Shown here: piece after piece, positions 43,241-51,860 of the stretch | Layout: each line of letters opens with the position of its first letter | Numbering within the stretch: the first letter of the stretch is position 1 | Assembly (NCBI RefSeq): GCF_000016985.1 | Contig: NC_009633.1 | Coordinates: 496,001 to 560,000 of the forward strand | Direction: 5' to 3' | DNA from: Alkaliphilus metalliredigens QYMF | Lineage (GTDB): Bacteria > Bacillota > Clostridia > Peptostreptococcales > Natronincolaceae | DNA: 64,000 nucleotides | Translations under genes and position numbers: made by a program | The notes under the pieces: model-generated | Seen by the model: the letters and a program-made list of their open reading frames with translations, nothing else | The model's database searches: none | Told to the model about the DNA's origin: nothing

Positions 43241-44834
43241 GAAGCATATCAGTAAAACCAACAAGTACAAAGAATATATGAGTCATAAAAGGAAAAAAAT
43301 ATACATTTTTTTAGGACTTGCAATATTCGCCCTTACTTTTTTTTGCGTGATGATAGATTTTAGTTTCCTTAGAATCTATCAAGGGATCCCTAGCATGTAT
43401 AATCTAGTAGAAAGAATGCTGTCTCCTAATTTGTCCTATACACAGGAGGTTTTTTCCAAGCTTCTAGAAACAATAGAAATTGCAGTGACTTCATCTTTTG
43501 TAGGGGTTTTATTAGCCATGCCCTTTGCACTATTGACAGCAGGTAATATAACCCCGAGTAGGCATGTAGCCATGATTTTAAATCGCTTTTTCGCTTTTTT
43601 ACGAACCATTCCAAATCTCATTTGGGCAGCCCTTTTAGTTAGTGTTTTCAGTATCGGTCAATTTTCAGGAATAGTGGCCCTTACAATCACAGGTTTTTTA
43701 ATAGCCCTAAAGCTTTTTAGAGAAAATATAGAGACCATTAATGAAAATCTCTTAAATTCAACAAAATCTGTAGGTGCAAATCAAATTCAAGTTCTTAGAT
43801 ACTGTGTATTACCGACTATTTTGGAGTTGGCAGCATCGGTTTTCTTTATGGTGCTTGAAATAAACATAAGAAGTGCCACTGTCCTTGGGCTAGTGGGAGC
43901 AGGTGGAATCGGGCAGATCATGTGGCGGGACTTGAACCATTTGAGGTACGATAATCTAGCTACACTGGTTTTAATTTTACTGCTAACAATTGGTACAATT
44001 GATGCTTTGAGTTTCATTGTAAGACGTTATATAAAAAGATCATTTATCCTTCATCAATCAATTGAATCCTATAAAAGGGCTCCACAAAAAAGAATATTAC
44101 AATTAATCCTCCTATCCATAGTACTGGGATTTTGGATTATGAACGCCATAGATATTAACTACGCAAGACTAATCATGGGATTAGAACAAGGCTATTTGAT
44201 GATCAGTAGAATGATCAGGTTTGAATGGGCCTATGTACCAAGATTACTTGAAGGAATTAGGGAAAGCTTCTTTATCGCTATTTTTGCCACCATGACAGGG
44301 GCCATAGGTGCATTGTTCTTATCCTTTTTTACTGCATATAACACGGCACCCTTGAAGGTCACATCCTTCTTGACGAAAGGAATGGTCAATCTTTTAAGGA
44401 CCTTTCCTCCAATCGTAACTGCAATTATCTTTTTTCGCGGGGTGGGACCTGGACCCTTGGCAGGTGCCATGGCTTTGAGTATTTATACAACCGGTGTTCT
44501 GACAAAGCTATATAGCGAAGTCATTGAGAATTCCCATGAAAATATTAAAAATAGTATATTGGTTACTGGATCTACCAATTTAAATGCCTTTAGATACGGG
44601 ATTTTACCTGAGACCCTACCTGCTTTTATAAGTTTGGTTTTATATAGATTAGAGTCGAATATCAGAACTTCAACTATACTGGGAATCATAGGAGCAGGGG
44701 GAATCGGTACGATTCTATCTATGAATATCACTTGGAGAAACTGGGAGCGGGTGGGGCTCCTGATTTTAGGTATTTCCATTATGATTATGTCAATAGATGT
44801 ACTAAGTTATTATTTAAGAAAAAGGCTTGTCTGA
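43194..44834 (+). CDS. phnE: PhnE-like permease, two permease domains fused
   Basis: A 546-residue protein, twice the normal PhnE length. Both halves carry a complete permease domain with the EAA-type loop and its glycine-rich end: VLRYCVLPTILE then GLVGAGGIGQIM in the first, AFRYGILPETLP then GIIGAGGIGTIL in the second. One polypeptide therefore supplies both membrane subunits. I keep ATG 43194, which has AGGTGA five bases upstream inside phnC; ATG 43218 and 43278 are alternatives. The first 40 residues are unusually basic and tyrosine-rich. Confidence 0.9.
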   Translation: MIESYKSYMRKTSRYKKHISKTNKYKEYMSHKRKKIYIFLGLAIFALTFFCVMIDFSFLRIYQGIPSMYNLVERMLSPNLSYTQEVFSKLLETIEIAVTSSFVGVLLAMPFALLTAGNITPSRHVAMILNRFFAFLRTIPNLIWAALLVSVFSIGQFSGIVALTITGFLIALKLFRENIETINENLLNSTKSVGANQIQVLRYCVLPTILELAASVFFMVLEINIRSATVLGLVGAGGIGQIMWRDLNHLRYDNLATLVLILLLTIGTIDALSFIVRRYIKRSFILHQSIESYKRAPQKRILQLILLSIVLGFWIMNAIDINYARLIMGLEQGYLMISRMIRFEWAYVPRLLEGIRESFFIAIFATMTGAIGALFLSFFTAYNTAPLKVTSFLTKGMVNLLRTFPPIVTAIIFFRGVGPGPLAGAMALSIYTTGVLTKLYSEVIENSHENIKNSILVTGSTNLNAFRYGILPETLPAFISLVLYRLESNIRTSTILGIIGAGGIGTILSMNITWRNWERVGLLILGISIMIMSIDVLSYYLRKRLV

Positions 44835-44893
44835 TTAATAGCTAAAAAGGAACAGTGCTTTATCTTGGACTTATTGTTGAAAACCTCACTTTT

Positions 44894-45781
44894 CTAATGA
44901 TTTTTTGAGGAAGAGAGCCCCAATAGACTACCCATAAGTCCCAGGCTTGCGCTGAGGCTCATGATCAATATAACTAGATTTGACATCAGTATGTCCCGTG
45001 GCGGGAGGGGGATAAAGGGAAGGGGACCGGACATCTGGGCATACACTTGCTTTAATGCGGCTGCTGACATCATACTTGCCAATAGGCCTCCTCCTAATGT
45101 TAATAACAGTCCTCCCAGTAAGAAGGGTAGGGCAATAAAAAGCTCTGGGGCCCCTAATAGTCTCAGGGTATTAATTTGATCTCTGTTACTATAGATCCCC
45201 TGTCGGATAATATGGGAGATAATGACCAGGGTGGAAATACCCACAGCAGCCACCACCAAATATCCTAAAATGCTTAATATGCTTGCAAGACTGCTCAATC
45301 GATCTAAAACTTCTCGGTTATCCCTCACATGGGAAACCTCTGGGATCTGATTCAATTCTCCAAGAACTGGATCAATTTCTTCAAGATAGATTTTTGCTTC
45401 GATGAAAGGACTGAAGGGATTATCATCAAAGAATGATAGAACCTCGGCCTCTTGTCCAAGGATTGACTCCATTCGGTCATAGGCTTCCGAGGCATCAACG
45501 ATCCGTGCCTCTCGGACCCCATTAATACCTTGTATCATTTCAACCAGCTGCAGGCTATTGTCAGAATTCATACTTTCATCAAAATAAATATTGATTTCTG
45601 ATTCTCCTTGGATGACTTCCATGACTTCAGTGCTGATCCACCATCCAGAAATCACCATGGAAAGGATAAAGAAAATAAGACCTGTACTAAAAAGAGAAAA
45701 AACATTGGATAGGAGATCTAAGCGGATGATGGTTTTTGCTTCTTTAAAAAAATAACCCGTATTATATAGAATGTTTTTCAT
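44894..45781 (-). CDS. ftsX: FtsX, membrane subunit of the FtsEX complex
   Basis: A 295-residue membrane protein starting at ATG 45781, one base after the ftsE stop; the frame is open further upstream inside ftsE. Layout is FtsX-like: one helix near residues 25-47, an extracytoplasmic loop with EGESEINIYFDES and DDNPFSPFIEAKIYLEE, then three helices with NTLRLLGAPELFIALPFLLGGLLLTLGGGL at the second. FtsEX transmits ATP hydrolysis to wall hydrolases at division or elongation sites. Confidence 0.92.
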   Translation of the reverse strand: MKNILYNTGYFFKEAKTIIRLDLLSNVFSLFSTGLIFFILSMVISGWWISTEVMEVIQGESEINIYFDESMNSDNSLQLVEMIQGINGVREARIVDASEAYDRMESILGQEAEVLSFFDDNPFSPFIEAKIYLEEIDPVLGELNQIPEVSHVRDNREVLDRLSSLASILSILGYLVVAAVGISTLVIISHIIRQGIYSNRDQINTLRLLGAPELFIALPFLLGGLLLTLGGGLLASMMSAAALKQVYAQMSGPLPFIPLPPRDILMSNLVILIMSLSASLGLMGSLLGLSSSKNH

Positions 45782-45782
45782 G

Positions 45783-46457
45783 CTACGTTGCCCCCATTCT
45801 TTCACCGCAAATACCGCCGGCTTCCATCTGAATAAATTTCCCATCATCGATCTCCTCAATCAAATGGGTTGCATGGGTGGTAATCACCACCGCCGTTTTT
45901 TCATCTCTAAAGGAATTTAAAAGCGATAGTATGTTCAATGCATTATCCTTATCTAAATTGCCCGTAGGTTCATCTGCCAAAATTAATGCTGGCTTTCTGG
46001 CCACGGCTCGGGCAATGGCCACCCGTTGCCCTTCGCCCCAGGACAGGTTTTCCACCGGTGCAAATTTTTTGTGCTCTAGACCTACCTTGACTAGGGCATC
46101 ATGGGCATCTTTCTTTATCTGATGATGAGGTAGACCTAGGAACCGCATGCCCAGCATGACATTTTCCATGGCTGTTCTTCCTTTTATCAGCCTGAATTCT
46201 TGGAAAACTGGGCCCAGTACCATCCGTAGACGCCTGATGTTGGTAGCTTCCTCCTTAGACATGGGTTGCTCTAACACCCTTAGGGAGCCTCCTGTGGGAT
46301 ACTCAATTCCTAGTAAAAGCTTCAAAAGACTGGTTTTACCTGAGCCACTGGGGCCAGTGATATAAAGGATCTCTCCTGGTTGAACTTGTAAATCAATGTT
46401 ATGTAAAGCCATGGTACCGTCGGGGTATGTTAAATAGACTCCCTTTGCTTCAATCAT
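45783..46457 (-). CDS. ftsE: FtsE, ATPase subunit of the FtsEX complex
   Basis: A 224-residue ABC ATPase: Walker A GPSGSGKTSLL, Walker B ILADEPTGNLD, the FtsE-like start (GVYLTYPDGTMALHNIDLQV) and an H-loop (ITTHATHL). The ABC signature reads LSWGEGQRVAIARA instead of LSGGE/Q, with tryptophan replacing the first glycine, which is unusual and could alter ATP-dependent closure. It starts 26 bases after the upstream coiled-coil gene and is coupled to ftsX. Confidence 0.92.
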   Translation of the reverse strand: MIEAKGVYLTYPDGTMALHNIDLQVQPGEILYITGPSGSGKTSLLKLLLGIEYPTGGSLRVLEQPMSKEEATNIRRLRMVLGPVFQEFRLIKGRTAMENVMLGMRFLGLPHHQIKKDAHDALVKVGLEHKKFAPVENLSWGEGQRVAIARAVARKPALILADEPTGNLDKDNALNILSLLNSFRDEKTAVVITTHATHLIEEIDDGKFIQMEAGGICGERMGAT

Positions 46458-46483
46458 GATTTAGCCACCTTCCTGATGGTAGA

Positions 46484-47605
46484 CTAGAATAATCTGAGTC
46501 TACTGAGTAATTCTAAGGATCCTTCTTGGACTTCTACAGAACGTAGGGTATTACCGAAAAGCAAGGGTTTGAGGTTGAGTACCAGAGCACCCTCCTTAAA
46601 TAATTCCTTTACGGCGCTGGAGGTTAATAAAATCCCGTAAAAGCTGCCTTCCTCTGCAACGAATTTTAATGTGTGTCCATTTTCAATCACAAATGTTCCT
46701 GTGAGTACCAAATGCTGATTAGGCATTTTTAACTGAACCATTCCAGGATGAAAGTTAAATCGCAGCTCCTCAACATCTAAGTACTCCGAGATCAGGGCAT
46801 TAATCACATCCTCATCGATGGTTCCTTTAATCCCTAAGGAGGTAAAGGATATTTCCATGGCATCAGTGGGGAGGTTTCCTTCTCCAATAATACGGGAGAA
46901 TTCTTTGGTGGAGGCTGAAAATATGAGCTTAAGCTCATCCCATACACTCTGGATGTTAGATAAGTGCTCTTGGTAATATTCTCTTTGATCCTCTAAGGAT
47001 GCTAAGTACGCCTCCTGTTCTACTTGTAGTTGTAAGTTTCTTGCTATGGATTGCTGAAGCTCTTGTTGTTTTGCTTCCACTAGCATGGCTTTTTCAGTTA
47101 ACTTAGATTTTTCAATGGAGAGCTTCTCCTTACTTTCGGCTAACTCGTCTAAAAGTGCTCCGGTGTTACGGGTCAAATCCCGCAGTGTGTTGAGCCTTCT
47201 TAGTAAAGCGGAAAGGCTATCTGAGGATAAAACGATCTCCAGGTAGGAGCCTGGACCTCTTCTTTGATAGCTCTTTAGGACATGCTTTAAGACATCTCGT
47301 CTTTCTTCATAGGCCAACTCTTCATTACGGGTTAGGTTCTCTAAAACCTTTAACTCCCCTTCAATGACTGATAGATCTAGGAGGAGCTCCGTTTCTTCAT
47401 TTTCCATTTCTTCTATTTCCTGTACCAGTATAAATAGGTTTTCAATGATTTGTCTTTCTTCTTGGGAAATGCCAGTCAAATTTTCTTGGATTTCAGAAAA
47501 AGGGTCCGCTTGTTCTGTGGCCATACTTAAAGGTAAAAACAGCAAAGTAAATAGTATGGCAAAACTAAAACTCATGATTACTCTTGTCTTTTTTGTTTTG
47601 AACAT
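46484..47605 (-). CDS. Exported coiled-coil FtsEX partner without a visible hydrolase domain
   Basis: A 373-residue exported protein with signal helix (about 10-29, ending LSMATEQ). A long coiled coil (about 35-225) contains YQRRGPGSYLEIVLSSDSLS and LLRRLNTLRDLTRN, the hallmark segment of EnvC/PcsB/CwlO-type activators and hydrolases. Those proteins end in a LytM, CHAP or NlpC domain. This one ends in about 120 residues (ISFTSLGIKGTIDEDVINAL, RFNFHPGMVQLKMPNQHL) with no such motif. It lies directly upstream of ftsEX in the same direction, so it is probably a regulatory partner. The C-terminal domain is not recognised. Confidence 0.75.
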   Translation of the reverse strand: MFKTKKTRVIMSFSFAILFTLLFLPLSMATEQADPFSEIQENLTGISQEERQIIENLFILVQEIEEMENEETELLLDLSVIEGELKVLENLTRNEELAYEERRDVLKHVLKSYQRRGPGSYLEIVLSSDSLSALLRRLNTLRDLTRNTGALLDELAESKEKLSIEKSKLTEKAMLVEAKQQELQQSIARNLQLQVEQEAYLASLEDQREYYQEHLSNIQSVWDELKLIFSASTKEFSRIIGEGNLPTDAMEISFTSLGIKGTIDEDVINALISEYLDVEELRFNFHPGMVQLKMPNQHLVLTGTFVIENGHTLKFVAEEGSFYGILLTSSAVKELFKEGALVLNLKPLLFGNTLRSVEVQEGSLELLSRLRLF

Positions 47606-47823
47606 GAAGATTACCCCTCTCTTGAACCAAATCAGTAAATCCTTATGATTTTTCCATTATAAACTAATTCTACCAGAATATTTTATATACGACTACTTTT
47701 ATATTGGATGTCTTTGTTAGGATGAAAATTTAGGGGGAAAGTACCCATTGAATTAAGTGTTATTTTACCCTACCATTCTCATTTAGCCCTATAGAGATAC
47801 GATATTTTGTGGTGCACCTAAAG

Positions 47824-47896
47824 TTAACCACAGGATAATGTGGATAAGGGCATAATACTGTTGATAAGTAAAAATGGTTATCAATAGTTATCAACA
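47824..47896 (+). promoter_or_regulatory. Cluster of DnaA-box-like 9-mers
   Basis: Five 9-mers lie in 73 bases: TTAACCACA (47824), TGTGGATAA (47839, perfect box on the minus strand), TGTTGATAA (47859), TTATCAATA (47878) and TTATCAACA (47888). ACTGTTGATAA and TTATCAACAGT form an 11-base inverted repeat. It lies in the 538-base gap between the leftward ftsE operon and htpG. No dnaA, dnaN or AT-rich unwinding region with origin genes is adjacent, so a DnaA-binding regulatory cluster is more likely than an origin. Confidence 0.55.
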
Positions 47897-48031
47897 GTAT
47901 ATAAATGATGTTAAACAATCTCATGATTCCCTTAGATTTATCTCTGGGGCACTGTCATATTTGCTATTTAAGCAGGGCAAATGGAAATATGTAAAAATAG
48001 CAGGGGGCAGCGCCTAAAATGATAAAAGCCC

Positions 48032-48090
48032 TTGACAAATCCAGTATATTTGATAGATTATAATTAGCACTCTATTCAATAGAGTGCTAA
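48032..48090 (+). promoter_or_regulatory. htpG promoter with CIRCE element
   Basis: TTAGCACTC (48064-48072), nine bases, GAGTGCTAA (48082-48090) is a perfect CIRCE operator for the heat-shock repressor HrcA. TTGACA at 48032 supplies the -35; the -10 is either TAGATT at 48054 or TATAAT at 48059, which overlaps the CIRCE edge. Repression of htpG by HrcA is the direct prediction. Confidence 0.93.
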
Positions 48091-48103
48091 TTAAGTTGAT
48101 TAT

Positions 48104-48124
48104 GGTAGTATCAGACGAATTTTA
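48104..48124 (+). repeat. Core of a dispersed repeat in the htpG leader
   Basis: The core GTAGYATCAGACGAATTTTA (here with T at Y) lies between CIRCE and the htpG ribosome binding site. The same core occurs at 58567, 60738 and 60821. Confidence 0.7.
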
Positions 48125-48143
48125 ATAGGAGGAGAAAAATACA

Positions 48144-50024
48144 ATGATAAAAAAAGAATTTAAAGCAGAATCGAAGCGATTACTAGATTTAATGATCAAT
48201 TCAATTTATACCCATAAGGAAATATTTTTAAGAGAACTGATTTCCAACTCTAGTGATGCAATTGATAAGATATATTATAAAGCATTGACGGATGAAAGCA
48301 TGATCTTCAACAAAGAGGATTACTACATAAAAATCACGACGGACAAAGAGAATAAGATGCTGATAATATCTGACATGGGAATTGGAATGACAAAGGAAGA
48401 GCTGGAGGAAAATCTAGGTGTTATTGCACAGAGTGGTTCCTTTACATTTAAAAAAGAGAATGAAATAAAGGATGGCTTTGATATCATTGGACAGTTTGGG
48501 GTAGGTTTTTACTCTGCATTCATGGTTGCGGATTCAGTGACGGTGATTAGTAAAGCATTAGGAAGTGACCAAGGGTATAAATGGGAATCAATAGGTGCAG
48601 AGGGATATACAATTGAGCCCTATGAAAAAGAAAGTGTTGGAACAGAAATCATCCTAAAACTCAAAGAAAATACAGAAGATGAAAAATATGAGGATTACCT
48701 AGAGGCGTATCGGTTAAAAACCATCATCAAGAAATATTCAGACTTTATCAGATACCCAATTAAGATGGATATTGAGACAAGCAAGCCCAAAGAAGGGGCA
48801 GAAGGTGAATATGAAGAAATAGTAGAAGAGCAAGTTGTCAACAGCATGGTGCCAATGTGGCGAAGAAATAAAAATGAGCTAACAAAGGAAGATTATGATC
48901 TTTTTTATTCTGAAAAGCACTACGGTTTTGATAAGCCACTAAAGCATATCCATATTAGTGCAGACGGAGCAGTCAGGTACAATGCAATTTTGTTTATACC
49001 TGAAAAAATACCCTATGATTTCTACACAAAGGAATATGAAAAGGGATTAGAGCTCTATTCCAGTGGGGTACTCATCATGAACAAGTGCTCAGACTTGCTT
49101 CCTGATTATTTCAGCTTTGTAAAGGGAATGGTTGACTCTGAGGACCTATCACTGAACATTTCAAGGGAAATGCTTCAACATGATCGTCAGCTGAAAATCA
49201 TTGCTAAAAAAATTAAAGAAAAAATTAAAAGTGAATTAGAATTACTGCTGAAAAATGAGAGAGAACGTTATGAAGAATTCTACGATAGCTTTGGTAGACA
49301 GATCAAATATGGGGTTTACAGTGATTTTGGACAAAATAAAGAAACACTGAAGGACTTGTTACTATTTTACTCTTCCAAGGAAAAGAAAATGGTCACTTTA
49401 GATGAGTATGTAGGTAGAATGAAGGAGGACCAAAAGTACATTTACTATGCTTCGGGAGATTCTATTGAAAAAATTGATAAAATGCCTCAAACAGAGCTCT
49501 TGGCAGAGCAGGGCTACGAAATTTTATACTTTGCTGATGACGTAGATGAATTTGCTATTCGCGTGCTGGTAGATTATAAAGAGAAAGAATTTAAGTCTGT
49601 ATCTAGTGGAGACTTAGGGATTGAAGAGAAGGATGAAAAAGAGGAGCAAGAAGAGCAAACACAAGGTAGTAAAGAAGTGTTCGCATTTATGAAAGAAGCA
49701 TTATCTCAGAAAGTCAAGGATGTTAGACCCTCTAAGAGATTAAAAAACCATCCAGTATGTCTTGCAACCGATGGGGATGTGACCATCGAGATGGAAAAAA
49801 TATTAAGTGCAATGCCAAATAATCAAGAAATAAAGGCCGAAAGAGTTTTAGAGATTAACATCAATCATGATGTATTTAAAACCCTAAAGGAAGCCTTTGA
49901 CAATGATCAGGAAAAGCTAAAGATCTATACAAATGTACTATACAATCAAGCATTGCTGATTGAAGGACTGACAATTAACGATCCTGTAGAATTTACAAAC
50001 GATATATGTAAGTTAATGTCATAG
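48144..50024 (+). CDS. htpG: HtpG, Hsp90-family chaperone
   Basis: A 626-residue cytosolic ATP-dependent chaperone. GHKL ATPase motifs: [39 protein letters not shown]. The middle-domain arginine segment is [13 protein letters not shown]. An acidic insert around residues 495-515 ([12 protein letters not shown]) precedes the dimerisation domain. Length is normal. It is preceded by AGGAGGAG and controlled by the CIRCE element. Hsp90 is not HrcA-controlled in Bacillus subtilis, so this wiring differs from the model organism. Confidence 0.97.
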   Translation: MIKKEFKAESKRLLDLMINSIYTHKEIFLRELISNSSDAIDKIYYKALTDESMIFNKEDYYIKITTDKENKMLIISDMGIGMTKEELEENLGVIAQSGSFTFKKENEIKDGFDIIGQFGVGFYSAFMVADSVTVISKALGSDQGYKWESIGAEGYTIEPYEKESVGTEIILKLKENTEDEKYEDYLEAYRLKTIIKKYSDFIRYPIKMDIETSKPKEGAEGEYEEIVEEQVVNSMVPMWRRNKNELTKEDYDLFYSEKHYGFDKPLKHIHISADGAVRYNAILFIPEKIPYDFYTKEYEKGLELYSSGVLIMNKCSDLLPDYFSFVKGMVDSEDLSLNISREMLQHDRQLKIIAKKIKEKIKSELELLLKNERERYEEFYDSFGRQIKYGVYSDFGQNKETLKDLLLFYSSKEKKMVTLDEYVGRMKEDQKYIYYASGDSIEKIDKMPQTELLAEQGYEILYFADDVDEFAIRVLVDYKEKEFKSVSSGDLGIEEKDEKEEQEEQTQGSKEVFAFMKEALSQKVKDVRPSKRLKNHPVCLATDGDVTIEMEKILSAMPNNQEIKAERVLEININHDVFKTLKEAFDNDQEKLKIYTNVLYNQALLIEGLTINDPVEFTNDICKLMS

Positions 50025-50069
50025 TTAAAGTTTCTTAAGCTAAGAACAAGACATGTAAATAGTGAGTAG

Positions 50070-50105
50070 AAACCCTCTGGAGAATGATTGGTATTCAGAG
50101 GGTTT
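50070..50105 (+). terminator. htpG terminator
   Basis: AAACCCTCTG (50070-50079) pairs with CAGAGGGTTT (50096-50105). Confidence 0.75.
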
Positions 50106-50191
50106 GCTATGGGCGGAAGCTGTCACCTTGTCTGACACAAAATAGCCTCATCATCTTTGACCAGTTATTTTCTGTCCCATGGCTAAAACAG

Positions 50192-50220
50192 TTGATTTAT
50201 TATTTTTCCAATGTTATACT
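50192..50220 (+). promoter_or_regulatory. Promoter of the riboswitch-controlled cobalt operon
   Basis: TTGATT (50192-50197), a 17-base spacer and TATACT (50215-50220) lie immediately before the riboswitch. Confidence 0.6.
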
Positions 50221-50234
50221 TAAGTCGAATTGAA

Positions 50235-50398
50235 TATTGTGTTAGACAAGCTTTCATTTAAAAATGAAATGGGAAGTTTGGTGAAAATCCAACGCGGTCC
50301 CGCCACTGTAATGGGGAGTCTTTTTATTAAGTATACCACTGGATAATATCTGGGAAGGTGTAAAAAGATGATGAACCTAAGCCAGGATACCTACTTGT
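50235..50398 (+). promoter_or_regulatory. Cobalamin (B12) riboswitch
   Basis: Conserved core elements occur in order: GGGAAGTTTGGTGAAAATCC from 50271, GCGGTCCCGCCACTGTAA from 50294, and the B12 box AAGCCAGGATACCT at 50379-50392. The class senses adenosylcobalamin or a related form and switches off cobalamin synthesis or cobalt uptake genes. It precedes a lipoprotein gene and cbiMQO, which fits. Limits are approximate. Confidence 0.95.
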
Positions 50399-50414
50399 TT
50401 AATTTGACGTTTTT

Positions 50415-50446
50415 CAAACCCACGGTGCATGGGTTTGGAGGCTTTT
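50415..50446 (+). terminator. Terminator of the riboswitch expression platform
   Basis: CAAACCCA (50415-50422) pairs perfectly with TGGGTTTG (50430-50437), followed by GAGGCTTTT. It is the likely stem formed when cobalamin is bound. Confidence 0.7.
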
Positions 50447-50540
50447 GATTTTATGCTTTTATATCTAGGAATTGCTCTCTATGATTTATATTCTTCTTCC
50501 TAAATGTACAGTATAGAGACAAAGTATATAGCCTTTTATT

Positions 50541-50575
50541 GCCTGCACATACATAGTAAGTGTGGGCTTTTATTT
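50541..50575 (+). terminator. Second hairpin in the cobalt operon leader
   Basis: GCCTGCA (50541-50547) pairs with TGTGGGC (50561-50567) using two wobbles, followed by TTTTATTT. It could be a further attenuator. The long gap 50025-50635 thus holds terminator, promoter, riboswitch and two hairpins. Confidence 0.5.
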
Positions 50576-50635
50576 ATAAAAATGTCCAGTTACACAATAT
50601 TCACAATATATTATCACAAAAGGAGTAGATGTGTT

Positions 50636-51139
50636 GTGAAGAAAAAACTAAGTATTTTATTTGGTGTTGCGTTATTAATGTTAGTTTTGGTGGCTTGTGG
50701 AAGTAATGAGGAGGAGGTGAATACTGCTGAGGATGATGGACACGAAATTCCTTATGAATGGAGCGGTGTTTATACCTTTGAAGAAGATACTTATACTTTG
50801 AAGTTCAACAAAAATGAAGGAGATGAGAGCTGTATGATAGCCTTTATCTCAAAAGAGAGTGGTATAACAGACATAGAACACCATGCCATTCATATCATGG
50901 AGGCTGACATGGAAGACATTGCAGCGGATTCTCATTTTGTTGCAAAAGATGAATATGGCTATAACTTGATTTTAAATCCTGATACAAGCAATTTTACCAT
51001 TGATATGGAGAAGTCAGGAGAATACTTTTTATTTGTAGAACATTTTCCAGAAGAATTTGACTTACAAGTACTAGATTCCAGTGGAAATGAACTTATGGCA
51101 AAAGATATGGTTGAATATGAGGGTGATCATCAGCATTAA
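50636..51139 (+). CDS. Lipoprotein of the B12-riboswitch cobalt operon, unknown family
   Basis: The frame is open from 50504, but the lipoprotein signal begins at GTG 50636 behind AAAAGGAG, giving 167 residues: VKKKLSILFGV..., lipobox VLVACGSN. The mature part is acidic and beta-rich, with IEHHAIHIMEAD and a histidine-ended tail (EGDHQH), which could bind metal. It is the first gene after the riboswitch and directly before cbiM, so an extracytoplasmic cobalt-binding or signalling role is likely. I do not recognise the family. Confidence 0.7.
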   Translation: MKKKLSILFGVALLMLVLVACGSNEEEVNTAEDDGHEIPYEWSGVYTFEEDTYTLKFNKNEGDESCMIAFISKESGITDIEHHAIHIMEADMEDIAADSHFVAKDEYGYNLILNPDTSNFTIDMEKSGEYFLFVEHFPEEFDLQVLDSSGNELMAKDMVEYEGDHQH

Positions 51140-51220
51140 GGATGTTATTTTGTACTTTGGATGCTTGCCCGGGCATCCAAGGTGATTTTAAAAGGTATAT
51201 TTGAACTGGAGGTGATTCAA

Positions 51221-51832
51221 GTGCATTTGTCAGATGGTGTTTTGAATCTTCCTATGGCTGTAACGACTTCAATCGCAGCCGGGGGAGTTATGATTTATGC
51301 GATTAAAGGGATAAAAGAAGAAGAAATACCTAAAATCAGTTTGATGACGGCGGCTTTCTTTACCTTTGCATTAATAAGTATTCCTATAGGACCAAGTAGT
51401 GTACATCCTTTATTAGCAGGGTTGCTGGGTATTATGCTGGGTAGGCGTAGTCCTATTGCTATTTTTATTGGATTACTGCTACAGGCCATCATTTTTCAGC
51501 ATGGAGGACTTACCACTTTGGGAGTCAATACATTGCTTGTTGCTTTACCAGCTTTGGCTTCCTACAAACTATATTCGAAATTAACATGTAACAAAAAATC
51601 ACCTGCCATATGGGCTGGTTTTATAGGGGGATTTGCTGTTTTCACCTGTGTTTCCTTACTGATATTGGTTCTTTTTATGACAGATAGTCGGTATAGTGAA
51701 GGTTTTTTTTCTGTTGTTAATGTCTTGGCAGTAGGCTATCTTCCATTAATTGCAATGGAGGCAATTCTTACTGGATTTATTATTTCATTTATATACCGGA
51801 TTCGTCCTCATATTTTAGAAACAACATCTTAA
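51221..51832 (+). CDS. cbiM: CbiM, substrate-binding membrane subunit of the ECF cobalt transporter
   Basis: I start at GTG 51221 behind GGAGGTGA, which gives the N-terminus M-H-L-S-D-G-V-L. The Met-His start is functional in this family because the amino terminus and His2 hold the metal ion; the longer frame from 51161 would destroy it. The 203-residue protein has about six helices and HPLLAGLLGIMLGRRSP plus QAIIFQHGGLTTLGVNTL, both conserved. CbiN, the usual small partner, is not present. Confidence 0.92.
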   Translation: MHLSDGVLNLPMAVTTSIAAGGVMIYAIKGIKEEEIPKISLMTAAFFTFALISIPIGPSSVHPLLAGLLGIMLGRRSPIAIFIGLLLQAIIFQHGGLTTLGVNTLLVALPALASYKLYSKLTCNKKSPAIWAGFIGGFAVFTCVSLLILVLFMTDSRYSEGFFSVVNVLAVGYLPLIAMEAILTGFIISFIYRIRPHILETTS

Positions 51833-51860
51833 ATAAATTAGATGTACAAAGGAGTCTTTT

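Noticed and set aside
47824-47896. Chromosomal origin of replication
   Set aside because: No dnaA, dnaN, gyrase or rpmH genes are nearby and the cluster is small. A DnaA-binding regulatory site is the safer reading.
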